Translations under genes and position numbers: made by a program
In this document: in pieces, positions 37,111 through 45,396 of the stretch
Layout: every line of letters begins with the position of its first letter
How positions within the stretch are numbered: position 1 is the first letter of the stretch
DNA from: Aestuariivita boseongensis
GTDB taxonomy: Bacteria; Pseudomonadota; Alphaproteobacteria; Rhodobacterales; Rhodobacteraceae
NCBI RefSeq assembly: GCF_001262635.1
Contig: NZ_JXYH01000020.1
Coordinates: 1 to 61,136 of the forward strand
Length of the DNA: 61,136 nt
Direction: 5' to 3'
The notes under the pieces: model-generated
Told to the model about the DNA's origin: nothing
The model's input: only the letters and a program-made list of their open reading frames with translations
Database searches by the model: none

Positions 37111-37778
37111 AGATCGTGGATTACGCAGATCGTGAAATGCTGGCGATCAGTCTGGCCAACGAGCTGGCCGGGGATCTGGAAAACGCCTTGTTTCATCACG
37201 ATACGGTATCTTTCGCGGTGCCGGGCGGCAGCTCTCCGGGGCCTGTGTTCGATGTGCTTTGTGCCTCGGACCTGGATTGGAGCCGGGTGCATGTGATGCT
37301 GACCGATGAACGCTGGGTACCGGAGGATCATGCGCGGTCCAACACACGCCTGATCCGCGAACGGCTGCTGACGGGGCGCGCGGCCAAGGCGCGGTTCCTG
37401 CCGTTCTATGCGCCTGCGGATCACCCCGAGGATGTGCTGGCCGAAGTGACCGCGCCGCTGGTGCCCGAATTGCCGATTTCGGTTCTGCTGTTGGGCATGG
37501 GGGCGGATATGCATACGGCCTCGCTGTTTCCCGGTGCGCCTGGGCTGCGCGCGGCCCTTGCGCCGGACGCGCCTGTTCTGGTGGCGCAGGAGCCGCCCAC
37601 GCAGGACGAGCTGCGCGTCAGCCTGAGCGCCCATGTGCTGGACGGGGCGATGTCAAAACACCTGCTGATCATGGGGGACGACAAGCGCGAGGCGCTGGAG
37701 CGCGCCATGACCCTGCCGCCGGAAGAGGCGCCTATAAACGCGGTTTTGTCTGAAACAACAGTGCATTGGGCGCCCTAG
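37107..37778 (+). CDS. pgl: 6-phosphogluconolactonase
   Basis: 223 residues from the ATG at 37107, which overlaps the zwf stop as ATGA. It hydrolyses 6-phosphogluconolactone to 6-phosphogluconate. Family features: FAVPGGSSPGPVFDVL, VMLTDERWVPEDHARSNTRLI and LLLGMGADMHTASLFPG. The second gene of the zwf-pgl-pgi operon; it ends directly before pgi. Confidence 0.95.
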   Translation: MKIVDYADREMLAISLANELAGDLENALFHHDTVSFAVPGGSSPGPVFDVLCASDLDWSRVHVMLTDERWVPEDHARSNTRLIRERLLTGRAAKARFLPFYAPADHPEDVLAEVTAPLVPELPISVLLLGMGADMHTASLFPGAPGLRAALAPDAPVLVAQEPPTQDELRVSLSAHVLDGAMSKHLLIMGDDKREALERAMTLPPEEAPINAVLSETTVHWAP

Positions 37779-37781
37779 TTG

Positions 37782-39386
37782 ATGTTCGACACACTGCATC
37801 TGCTGAAGGACGCGGCGGGCTCTGTCACCATGGCAGAGCTGTTCGAGGCTGACCCGAACCGGGCGGAGCTGTTTTCGGCCCGGACGGGAGACATGCTGTT
37901 CGATTACTCCAAAACGACGATCACGCCTGCGGCGCGCAAGGCGCTGATCGCGCTGTGTGACGCGGCGGATTTGGCGGGGCGGCGCGATGCGATGTTTTCG
38001 GGCCAGCCCATCAACGAAACAGAAGGGCGCGCGGTGCTGCATACGGCGCTGCGCAATCTGGATGGCGATGCGGTATTGGTGGACGGGCAGGACGTGATGC
38101 CCGATGTGCTGGCCACGCTGCGGGCCATGGGCGAATTCACCGATGCCGTTCGCAGTGGCGCGCATCAGGGCGCGGGCGGGTCGATCACCGATGTGGTCAA
38201 TATCGGCATTGGCGGGTCCGATCTGGGCCCGGCCATGGTGACCGAAGCGCTGCGCCCGTACCACGACGGGCCGCGCTGCCATTTCGTGTCGAACGTGGAT
38301 GGCGCGCATATCGCCGATACGCTGCGGGGGCTGGATGCCACGCGCACGCTGGTCATCGTCGCGTCGAAGACCTTTACCACGATCGAGACGATGACCAATG
38401 CCCGCACCGCGCGGGCCTGGATGATCGACGGCGGCGGCGATCCCGCGCGCCAGTTCGCCGCCGTGTCGACCGCACAAGACAAGACCGCCGCCTTCGGCAT
38501 CCCCGAGGATCAGGTCTTTGGCTTCGCCGACTGGGTCGGCGGGCGCTATTCGGTCTGGGGGCCGATTGGCCTGCCGGTGATGATGGCCATCGGGAAAGAG
38601 GCGTTCTCAAGCTTCCTGCGCGGCGCACAGGCGATGGACCGGCATTTCCGCGCCGCCGATTGGGCCGAAAACCTGCCGGTAATGCTGGCCCTGCAAGGGA
38701 TCTGGCATCATCAGATCTGTGGCTACCCGACCCGCGCGGTGCTGCCCTATGATCAGCGTTTGGCGCAGCTGCCCGCCTATCTTCAGCAGCTGGAGATGGA
38801 GAGCAATGGCAAAGACGTCACCATGGGCGGTGAAGACCTGGCGCAGCCCGCAGGCCCCGTGGTTTGGGGCGCGCCCGGAACCAACGGGCAACACGCGTTT
38901 TACCAGCTGATCCATCAAGGCCGGCAAGTGATCCCCTGTGAGTTCATGGTGGCGGCCGAGGGCCATGAGCCGGATCTGGCCCATCACCACGATCTGCTTG
39001 TCGCCAATTGCCTGGCCCAATCCCAGGCGCTGATGCAGGGGCGCACACTGGAACAGGCGCGCGCCATGCTGGCGGATCAGTTTGACGGCGCGGAGCTGGA
39101 GCGGCAGGCGCGCCATCGGGTCTTTACAGGCAATAGGCCCTCCACCACGCTGATCTATCCGAAACTCACGCCCGAGGTGCTGGGCCAGATCATCGCCGCC
39201 TATGAACACCGCGTCTTTGTCGAAGGGGTGATCATGGGCATCAATTCGTTCGATCAATGGGGGGTGGAGCTGGGCAAGGAACTGGCGACGGCCCTCGGCC
39301 CGGTCGTCGAGGGCGAAGAGAGCGGCGCGGGGCTTGATGCCTCAACCCGTGCGCTGGTTGACTATATTCACCGCCACAAAGCGTAA
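37782..39386 (+). CDS. pgi: glucose-6-phosphate isomerase
   Basis: 534 residues from the ATG at 37782; a TTG at 37779 immediately before it is an alternative. It interconverts glucose and fructose 6-phosphates. Signatures are [35 protein letters not shown] with the conserved active-site residues, and [16 protein letters not shown] near the catalytic His. The third gene of the operon, 3 bases after pgl. In organisms without phosphofructokinase it cycles fructose 6-phosphate back into the Entner-Doudoroff route; that role is inferred. Confidence 0.96.
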   Translation: MFDTLHLLKDAAGSVTMAELFEADPNRAELFSARTGDMLFDYSKTTITPAARKALIALCDAADLAGRRDAMFSGQPINETEGRAVLHTALRNLDGDAVLVDGQDVMPDVLATLRAMGEFTDAVRSGAHQGAGGSITDVVNIGIGGSDLGPAMVTEALRPYHDGPRCHFVSNVDGAHIADTLRGLDATRTLVIVASKTFTTIETMTNARTARAWMIDGGGDPARQFAAVSTAQDKTAAFGIPEDQVFGFADWVGGRYSVWGPIGLPVMMAIGKEAFSSFLRGAQAMDRHFRAADWAENLPVMLALQGIWHHQICGYPTRAVLPYDQRLAQLPAYLQQLEMESNGKDVTMGGEDLAQPAGPVVWGAPGTNGQHAFYQLIHQGRQVIPCEFMVAAEGHEPDLAHHHDLLVANCLAQSQALMQGRTLEQARAMLADQFDGAELERQARHRVFTGNRPSTTLIYPKLTPEVLGQIIAAYEHRVFVEGVIMGINSFDQWGVELGKELATALGPVVEGEESGAGLDASTRALVDYIHRHKA

Positions 39387-39390
39387 GCCA

Positions 39391-39428
39391 CGCCAAGATC
39401 ATCTTGGCGACTGCTGCTTCTTTCTGGC
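39391..39428. terminator. hairpin plus GCTTCTTTCTGGC repeat after pgi
   Basis: CGCCAAGAT (39391-39399) and ATCTTGGCG (39401-39409) form a 9-pair inverted repeat with a single central base. It is followed at 39416-39428 by the same 13-mer found in inverted pairs at 31208-31249, and then by TCTAAATACCCCCC. Probably the pgi terminator. Confidence 0.65.
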
Positions 39429-39471
39429 TCTAAATACCCCCCGCAACAGCGCCGTCCTGTCCCCGCGCGGG

Positions 39472-39951
39472 TCAGTGCGCAACGGCACCGTCGTGGTTTT
39501 GGAAATGGGCGCGCACGGGCTCGGGCAGGGGATAGCGGCCTGATCCGTCGGGATAAAGCGTGACGATCACGCAATCAAAGGTCGCACGTAGCCGTCCGCC
39601 GGACCACAGCTCCTGATGCATGGTATAAGAGGTGTTGCGAAAGGCGGTGACACCGGCGGTGGTCACGTAATCCTCGCCCATCAGCATTTCCTCGACATAG
39701 CGCACCTCGCCCGAGCGGATGACGACGCGGGGCTGGGGTTCGCCCTTGGGATAAAGGCCCAGCGTATAAAGATCGCCGTAAGCCACCCGCAGGGTTTCGA
39801 ACCAGGTCATATAGGCCTTGTTGTTCACGTGCCGCAGCACGTCGAGCTCGGCAAAGCGGACCTTGTCGGCCATGGCCAGCGGTTGAGGGGTGGCCATGCC
39901 GAAGGCCAGCTGTTCTTCGGGGCTCAGGGCGGTGTGATAGCGCAACGTCAT
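39472..39951 (-). CDS. hotdog-fold thioesterase
   Basis: 159 residues from the ATG at 39951 (MTLRYHTALSPEEQ); ATG 39969 or TTG 39987 are possible longer starts. KVRFAELDVLRHVNNKAYMTWFETLRVAYGDLY is the 4HBT-like signature with catalytic Asp in ELDVLRHVNN. It probably hydrolyses an acyl-CoA. It is divergent from the acyl-CoA ligase gene, which suggests opposing control of the same CoA-ester pool, an inference from position. Confidence 0.87.
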   Translation of the reverse strand: MTLRYHTALSPEEQLAFGMATPQPLAMADKVRFAELDVLRHVNNKAYMTWFETLRVAYGDLYTLGLYPKGEPQPRVVIRSGEVRYVEEMLMGEDYVTTAGVTAFRNTSYTMHQELWSGGRLRATFDCVIVTLYPDGSGRYPLPEPVRAHFQNHDGAVAH

Positions 39952-40089
39952 GTAGGCTTGGCTATGCATTCGCGGCGTTAAGAGCAAGCCTCATATTGCC
40001 AAACGGATCGGGGCTTGGCAGGGTCGCGCGATATTGGGCCGCGTCGCGAACAGACGGCCTTTCAGCACCGCTTAACGGGGAGGATGCGC

Positions 40090-41709
40090 ATGCTGGGTCA
40101 AATGATGACCGCACCGCTTTTGATTTCGTCACTGATCGATCACGCCGCAACCTATCATGGGGGCACGCCCATCGTGTCGGTCAACACCACGGGCGGGGTG
40201 GAAAACACCACCTGGGGGCAGGTCGCCACAAATGCGCGCCGCCTGGGATCGGCGCTGACCAGGCTGGGGCTTGAGCCGCAGGCGCGCTGCGCCACGATCG
40301 CCTGGAACAACCGCCGGCATCTTGAGATCTATTTCGGCACGTCCGGGGCCGGGTTTGTCTGCCACACGATCAACCCGCGTCTGTTCCCCGAACAGCTGGT
40401 TTACATCATCAACCATGCCGAAGACCGGGTGCTGTTCATCGACGAGACCTTCGTGCCGCTGGTTGCATCCTTGGCCGATCAGCTGACCGAGCTGAAACAT
40501 ATCGTACTGATGGGCCCCCGGAACGAGGCGGCAGCCGAAAAGCTGCCGGGCCTGAAATTCTATGACGAGCTGATTGCCGAGGGCGATCCCGCTTTCGAAT
40601 GGCCGACATTCGACGAAAACACGGCATCCAGCCTGTGTTACACCTCGGGCACCACGGGCAACCCCAAGGGCGTGCTTTATTCCCACCGCTCGACCGTGCT
40701 GCATTCCTTCGCGGGCAACACCGCCGATTCGCTGGCGATCACTGCGCGCGATGTGGTGTTGCCGGTCGTTCCGATGTTCCACGTCAACGCCTGGGGCGTG
40801 CCCTATTGCGCCGCGATGGTGGGGGCGCAGATGGTCATGCCGGGGCCGAACCTGGATGGGGAAAGCCTGGTGAAACTGATCGACGATTATGGCGTGACGA
40901 TCGCGCTGGGGGTGCCCACGATCTGGCTGGGGCTGCTGGGCCATGCCAAGGCCGCCGGCAGCAAACTGGCCAGCCTTGAGCGCACGGTGGTGGGCGGGTC
41001 GGCCTGCCCGCCGTCAATGATCACGCAGTTCCGCGAGGAATATGGCGTCGATACGATCCATGCCTGGGGCATGTCCGAGATGTCTCCGCTGGGGTCGGTG
41101 AACATGCCTTTGGCCAAGCATCGTGCCTTGCCCGTCGAAGAGCAGCACAAGGTCCGCGAAAGCCAGGGCCGCCCACCCTTTGGGGTCGAGCTGAAGATCG
41201 TCGATGACGAGGGCAATGACCTGCCCTGGGATGGCAAGACGCAGGGCGATCTGCTGGTGCGCGGGCATTGGGTGCTGGATGCCTATTTCCGGATGGACGA
41301 TCAGGACATCCTGCAGGACGGCTGGTTTGCCACGGGCGATGTGGCCACGCTGGACCCGGACGGGTTCATGACGATCCGCGACCGGTCGAAGGATATCATC
41401 AAATCGGGCGGCGAATGGATCAGCTCGGTCGAGTTGGAAAATATCGCCATCGCCCATCCCGCGCTGCAGGATGCCGCCGTTGTGGGCGTGGCCCATCCGA
41501 AATGGGACGAGCGGCCCATTCTGGTGGCCGTCCCGCATGAGGGGCAATCCCCCAGCGCCGAGGAGCTGCTGGCCTTTTTCGACGGCAAGATCGCCAGCTG
41601 GCAGGTGCCTGACAAGGTGGTCTTCAAGGATGTGCTGCCGCGCAACGCCACGGGCAAGGTGCTGAAGCGCAACTTGCGGGATGAGTTTGGCGATGTTCTG
41701 ACGGGCTGA
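40090..41709 (+). CDS. acyl-CoA ligase, DmdB-like (methylmercaptopropionate or medium/long-chain acid)
   Basis: 539 residues from the ATG at 40090 (MLGQMMTAPLLISSLI), 6 bases after GGGGAGG. ANL-superfamily motifs occur in order: CYTSGTTGNPKGVLYSHRS (P-loop), IHAWGMSEMSPLG, FATGDVATLDPDGFMTIRDRSKDIIKSGGEW and the catalytic Lys in PRNATGKVLKR. The opening residues and overall pattern resemble DmdB, which activates 3-methylmercaptopropionate in DMSP demethylation, but the same family includes fatty-acid ligases, so the symbol is withheld. It ends at a clear terminator. Confidence 0.85.
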   Translation: MLGQMMTAPLLISSLIDHAATYHGGTPIVSVNTTGGVENTTWGQVATNARRLGSALTRLGLEPQARCATIAWNNRRHLEIYFGTSGAGFVCHTINPRLFPEQLVYIINHAEDRVLFIDETFVPLVASLADQLTELKHIVLMGPRNEAAAEKLPGLKFYDELIAEGDPAFEWPTFDENTASSLCYTSGTTGNPKGVLYSHRSTVLHSFAGNTADSLAITARDVVLPVVPMFHVNAWGVPYCAAMVGAQMVMPGPNLDGESLVKLIDDYGVTIALGVPTIWLGLLGHAKAAGSKLASLERTVVGGSACPPSMITQFREEYGVDTIHAWGMSEMSPLGSVNMPLAKHRALPVEEQHKVRESQGRPPFGVELKIVDDEGNDLPWDGKTQGDLLVRGHWVLDAYFRMDDQDILQDGWFATGDVATLDPDGFMTIRDRSKDIIKSGGEWISSVELENIAIAHPALQDAAVVGVAHPKWDERPILVAVPHEGQSPSAEELLAFFDGKIASWQVPDKVVFKDVLPRNATGKVLKRNLRDEFGDVLTG

Positions 41710-41738
41710 CCGCGTCCTGTTTTTTGCTGAAAAATTGA

Positions 41739-41769
41739 CCTCGCGCGGTTTGGCTGCGCGGGGTTTTTT
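41739..41769 (+). terminator. intrinsic terminator after acyl-CoA ligase
   Basis: CCTCGCGC (41739-41746) pairs with GCGCGGGG (41756-41763, one G-U pair) around a 9-base loop and is followed by six T residues. Textbook factor-independent terminator. Confidence 0.85.
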
Positions 41770-41789
41770 CATTGGTCTTGCCTTTCGCG

Positions 41790-41824
41790 TTGACTTATCC
41801 GACTAATTTAGTCAGATATAAGTC
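41790..41824 (+). promoter_or_regulatory. promoter with nested inverted repeats upstream of the hemP unit
   Basis: TTGACT at 41790-41795 resembles a -35 box, with AT-rich -10 candidates around 41814-41822. Two nearly concentric inverted repeats overlap it: GACTAA/TTAGTC around a single base at 41801-41813, and GACTTAT/ATAAGTC at 41792-41798 and 41818-41824. Because hemP genes are usually iron-repressed, this is a likely operator for an iron-responsive regulator; which one is not determined. Confidence 0.6.
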
Positions 41825-41874
41825 AGCCAAGCCGTCACGCGCTCAGCCAGTTCGATAACCGATGGAGGTTTCAC

Positions 41875-42027
41875 ATGTCTGACCGCACCGCCCAGGCGCC
41901 GTCGCCCGCCATACCTGTTCATGCGCATCCGCTGCGCGATGTTCTGATGCTGGATCTGCTGCCGACATCGCAGATCGGGCTGATGGAGCGTTTTTTTGAC
42001 CGGATCGAAAGGGGGGCGGCGCAATGA
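41875..42027 (+). CDS. 50-residue protein of unknown function upstream of hemP
   Basis: A 50-codon gene beginning MSDRTAQAPSPAIPVHAHPL, after a perfect GGAGG 8 bases upstream, and ending at TGA that overlaps the hemP ATG (ATGA). The second half (LRDVLMLDLLPTSQIGLMERFFDRIERG) is an amphipathic helical segment. The strong ribosome site and coupling argue it is real. It could be a small partner of HemP or a leader peptide. No family recognised. Confidence 0.7.
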   Translation: MSDRTAQAPSPAIPVHAHPLRDVLMLDLLPTSQIGLMERFFDRIERGAAQ

Positions 42028-42197
42028 ACCAGATCACGCCAATCATTCTGCGCAAGGGCGAAGACACACCAGCTCGCGCCCCCGTCCACCGGGCCGAGGA
42101 TCTGACCGCAGGCGGGCAGACAGCGCGGATTTTGCTGGGGGATCAGGTGTATCAGCTGCGGATTACCAAGCTGGGAAAGTTGATCTTAACGAAATAG
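42024..42197 (+). CDS. hemP: hemin uptake protein HemP
   Basis: 57 residues starting MNQITPIILRKGED and ending with LLGDQVYQLRITKLGKLILTK-type sequence, the diagnostic HemP tail (YxLRxTKxGKLILTK). HemP proteins are small, iron-regulated, and in some bacteria act as activators or accessory factors for haem uptake. It is translationally coupled to the 50-residue gene upstream and sits behind an inverted-repeat promoter. No haem receptor or ABC transporter gene follows; the next gene is a gamma-glutamyltransferase. Confidence 0.9.
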   Translation: MNQITPIILRKGEDTPARAPVHRAEDLTAGGQTARILLGDQVYQLRITKLGKLILTK

Positions 42198-42255
42198 CGC
42201 ATAGGATGTGTGCTGAAGGCGCTATGATTGGCTCCTGACTTTTCTGGAGTTGACC

Positions 42256-44034
42256 ATGACCTTCACCACCCGGCCCGATATCACCGGTACCTTCGGGGTT
42301 GTCACCTCGACCCATTGGATGGCCAGTGCGGTGGGGATGCGATTACTGGAACGCGGCGGGAACGCCTTTGACGCGGCCGTGGCCGCGGGGTTCGTGCTGC
42401 AGGTGGTTGAGCCGCATCTGAACGGCCCGGCCGGCGAATTTCCGGCGATCTTCCAGAAACCGGGTGAGGCGCCGCAGGTTCTGTGCGCGCAGGGAACTGC
42501 ACCGGCGGGGGCGACAATCGCCCATTACCGCGCCCAGGGGCTGGAGGCGGTGCCGGGCTCGGGCCTTTTGGCCACGGTGATTCCCGGCGCCTTCGACGGC
42601 TGGATGCTGATGCTGCGCGATCATGGCAGCAAACGGCTGCGCGATGTGCTGGAACCGGCGATTTATTATGCCCGGCACGGCCACCCGGTTTTGCCGCGTG
42701 TTTCATATACAATCAAAGGCTTGGCAGGCTTCTTTGAAGCAGAATGGCCAGGATCTGCCGCCACCTGGATGCCTGGCGGTCAGGCCCCCGAAACGGGACA
42801 GCTTTTCGCCAATCCGCGGCTGGCCGACACCTATGAGCGCATCCTGACCGAGGCGGAGACGGCGAAATCCCGCACCGCCCAGATCAACCTGGCGCGCCGC
42901 ATCTGGCGCGAGGGTTTCGTGGCCGAGGCGGTTGATCGCTATATCCGCGACACGGAAGCCATGGACGCAACGGGCGAGGCGCATCGCGGCGTTCTGAGCG
43001 GTCAGGACATGGCCGGTTGGGAGGCGACATATGAAAGCCCGGTCAGCTTTGATTACGAGGGCTGGACAGTGTTCAAGACCGGGCCATGGGGTCAGGGGCC
43101 GGTGCTGCTGCAATCGCTGTCGCTGTTGGGCTATCATGACATTGCCGCGCGCGACCCGCGTGGGGCGGATTTCGTCCATCTGGTGACCGAGGCGATGAAG
43201 CTGTCTTACGCGGATCGAGAAACCTATTACGGGGACGGGGCGGCGGTGCCATTGAACCGGCTTCTGGATCCGGCCCACACCGCGCAGCGGGCGCGGCTGA
43301 TCGGGCCGCGCGCCTCGCTTGAGCAGCGGCCCAGCCGGTTGGAGGGGTTGGAACACCTGGCCGACGCAATGATCGCCCGCGCCGCCCGCAGCGTGAGCGA
43401 AGGCGGCGTCGGCGCGGGGGAGCCGACCATGGCCCATCTATCAGATCGGCGCGGCGACACGGTGCATCTGGATGTGATTGACCGCTGGGGCAATATGGTG
43501 GCGGTGACGCCCTCGGGCGGGTGGTTGCAATCGAACCCGGTGATCCCGGATCTGGGCTTTGCGCTGAACACGCGCGCGCAGATGTTCTGGCTGGAGGAGG
43601 GGTTACCGCAGTCGCTGGCCCCCGGCAAACGGCCGCGCACGACGCTGTCGCCCTCGCTGGCCCATGGGCCCGGGGGGGAGGCGCTGGTCTTTGGCACGCC
43701 CGGTGGCGATCAGCAGGATCAGTGGCAGCTGATCTGGTTCCTGCGCATGGCCCATCACGGCATGGGTCTGCAGGAGGCTATCGACGCGCCGCTGTTCCAC
43801 ACCAGCCATTTCACCGGATCCTTCGCGCCCCGTGCCGCCACACCGGGGTCTTTGATGGTGGAGCCGGCCCTGGGCGCGGATGTGATCGCCGATCTGCGCA
43901 CGCTGGGCCACGATGTCACCGTGGCCGAACCCTGGACCGTGGGCCGTCTGACCGCCGCGCGGCGCGGGGCGGACGGGCTGTTGAGCGCGGCGGCAACGCC
44001 CCGGATGATGCAGGCCTATGCGGTGGGGCGTTAG
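42256..44034 (+). CDS. gamma-glutamyltransferase family protein
   Basis: 592 residues from the ATG at 42256, after TGGAG. These Ntn hydrolases self-cleave before a Thr that becomes the catalytic nucleophile. GDTVHLDVIDRWGNMVAVTPSGG at about 400-422 corresponds to the cleavage site, with Thr402 in the expected place. The oxyanion and GTPGGDQQDQWQLIWFL segments are present. No signal peptide is visible, so unlike the glutathione-degrading periplasmic enzyme it is probably cytoplasmic and may act on another gamma-glutamyl or acyl amide. Confidence 0.9.
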   Translation: MTFTTRPDITGTFGVVTSTHWMASAVGMRLLERGGNAFDAAVAAGFVLQVVEPHLNGPAGEFPAIFQKPGEAPQVLCAQGTAPAGATIAHYRAQGLEAVPGSGLLATVIPGAFDGWMLMLRDHGSKRLRDVLEPAIYYARHGHPVLPRVSYTIKGLAGFFEAEWPGSAATWMPGGQAPETGQLFANPRLADTYERILTEAETAKSRTAQINLARRIWREGFVAEAVDRYIRDTEAMDATGEAHRGVLSGQDMAGWEATYESPVSFDYEGWTVFKTGPWGQGPVLLQSLSLLGYHDIAARDPRGADFVHLVTEAMKLSYADRETYYGDGAAVPLNRLLDPAHTAQRARLIGPRASLEQRPSRLEGLEHLADAMIARAARSVSEGGVGAGEPTMAHLSDRRGDTVHLDVIDRWGNMVAVTPSGGWLQSNPVIPDLGFALNTRAQMFWLEEGLPQSLAPGKRPRTTLSPSLAHGPGGEALVFGTPGGDQQDQWQLIWFLRMAHHGMGLQEAIDAPLFHTSHFTGSFAPRAATPGSLMVEPALGADVIADLRTLGHDVTVAEPWTVGRLTAARRGADGLLSAAATPRMMQAYAVGR

Positions 44035-44092
44035 CGGCGCTTGCGCTTTGGCGCGGGGCTGCGCTTAATCGCCCGGACATGAGGAGGGGCGC

Positions 44093-44734
44093 ATGATCAC
44101 GCAATATAACTGGAACACCTCGAACGGGTACAAGATCGCCATCGCGCTGGAAGAGATGGGGTTGGAGAACCACATTCACCCCATCAATATCGGCGCGGAT
44201 GAGCAGTTTTCAGATATGTTCGCGCAGCTCACGCCCAATGCGAAAATCCCCGTGATCACCGATGAGGATGGCCCGGATGGGGCGCCGGTGACGATGTTCG
44301 AAAGCGTGGCGATCCTGATCTATCTTGCGGAAAAGACGGGGAAATTCTGGGTGAGTGATGCGCGCGCGCGGCTTGAGGGGGTGCAATGGCTGCTGTGGCA
44401 GGCATCCGGGCTGGGGCCGAATTTCGGGCAGCTCCATCACTTCAACAATGTGGCGCCGGACGATCAGACCTATTCGCGGGAGCGTTTCACCACTGAGGTA
44501 CGCAGGCTTTACGGCGTGCTGAATGCGCGGCTTGAGGGGCGGGATTTCATGCTGGGCGATTATACGATTGCCGATATGAACATCTGGCCCTGGGTGTCGC
44601 GCCATGCCTGGCAAAAGGTGGATCTGGCCGAGTTTCCCAATGTGGAGCGGTGGTTCAACGCCATCGGCGCGCGCTCTGCGGTCATCAAGGCGCGCGCCGA
44701 TCTGGATGCCGCTTGTGCCGCGGCCAAGGGTTAG
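44093..44734 (+). CDS. glutathione S-transferase
   Basis: 213 residues. Thioredoxin-like N-terminal domain (YNWNTSNGYKIAIALEEMGL, NAKIPVITDEDG, and the glutathione-binding FESVAILIYLAEKTG) followed by an all-helical C-terminal domain (DYTIADMNIWPWVSRH). The opening TSNGYK resembles the YfcG/YghU nu-class group, which reduce disulfides or detoxify electrophiles. Its stop overlaps that of the convergent esterase gene within TTAG. Confidence 0.92.
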   Translation: MITQYNWNTSNGYKIAIALEEMGLENHIHPINIGADEQFSDMFAQLTPNAKIPVITDEDGPDGAPVTMFESVAILIYLAEKTGKFWVSDARARLEGVQWLLWQASGLGPNFGQLHHFNNVAPDDQTYSRERFTTEVRRLYGVLNARLEGRDFMLGDYTIADMNIWPWVSRHAWQKVDLAEFPNVERWFNAIGARSAVIKARADLDAACAAAKG

Positions 44735-45336
44735 GCGGTCAGAAACGCCGCGATTTCGGCCAGTTCGGATTGCTGAACCTCGTGCCCGCCGGGATGGGTG
44801 TGGCGGCTGACGGTGCTGCCCTGACCTTCGAACCAGGCGGCCAGTCGGTCAGACAGCGGCAAGGGGCAGATCGGATCGCGCGCACCTGCGGTGATCAGGA
44901 TATCCTTGTCTGCGAGGCCCGGCTGCGGCGCGGGATCGAAGGGGATCAGCGGGTGCATCAGCACGGCGCGGTCGAAAAGATCGGGGCGGTCAAAAAGGAC
45001 CGCGGCGAGGATGTTCGCCCCGTTGGAATAGCCCAGGCCGATCATCGGGCGGTCTTCAAGGCCCTGACGCATCGCGGCGATGAAATTCCCCATCTTTTCC
45101 GTGCGTTGCGCGAGGTCGTTCATGTCGTAAACGCCTTCGCCCGTGCGCCGGAAAAACCGCGCGGCTCCCATTTCAGATACATCCCCGCGCGGGGCGATCA
45201 GCGTGGCCTGCGGCAGGATATCGGACAGCAGGCCGGTAAACTGATGTTCGTCCCCGCCGGTGCCGTGGAAGGCAAAAACAACCGGCGCATTCGCTGCGCC
45301 GTCGTTGCGGTAATGCAGATAAAGATCGCTGGACAT
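44731..45336 (-). CDS. MhqD-like phospholipase/carboxylesterase
   Basis: 201 residues from the ATG at 45336, 10 bases after AAAGGA; an ATG three codons upstream is possible. Catalytic triad: Ser in LGYSNGANI, Asp in AGARDPICPLP and His in PGGHEVQQ. With the neighbouring ring-cleaving dioxygenase-like gene it resembles the B. subtilis mhqD/mhqO pair, which protects against quinones. That parallel is inferred from family and context. A hairpin lies between the two genes. Confidence 0.82.
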   Translation of the reverse strand: MSSDLYLHYRNDGAANAPVVFAFHGTGGDEHQFTGLLSDILPQATLIAPRGDVSEMGAARFFRRTGEGVYDMNDLAQRTEKMGNFIAAMRQGLEDRPMIGLGYSNGANILAAVLFDRPDLFDRAVLMHPLIPFDPAPQPGLADKDILITAGARDPICPLPLSDRLAAWFEGQGSTVSRHTHPGGHEVQQSELAEIAAFLTA

Positions 45337-45353
45337 CGTCTTCATATCCTTTG

Positions 45354-45389
45354 AAAAAAAGGGCGCGGCGGGTTCCGCGCGCGCCCTTT
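45354..45389 (-). terminator. hairpin with T run between the MhqO-like and MhqD-like genes
   Basis: Read on the minus strand, a 10-pair stem (45358-45367 with 45380-45389) is followed by seven T residues. It follows the MhqO-like stop, so MhqD may be expressed at lower level through read-through or from a separate promoter. Confidence 0.7.
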
Positions 45390-45396
45390 GTGCCCG

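Noticed and set aside
41996-42238. 80-codon plus-strand frame across hemP
   Set aside because: It is the +1 shadow of the coupled 50-codon gene and hemP, which have proper ribosome sites and the HemP tail.
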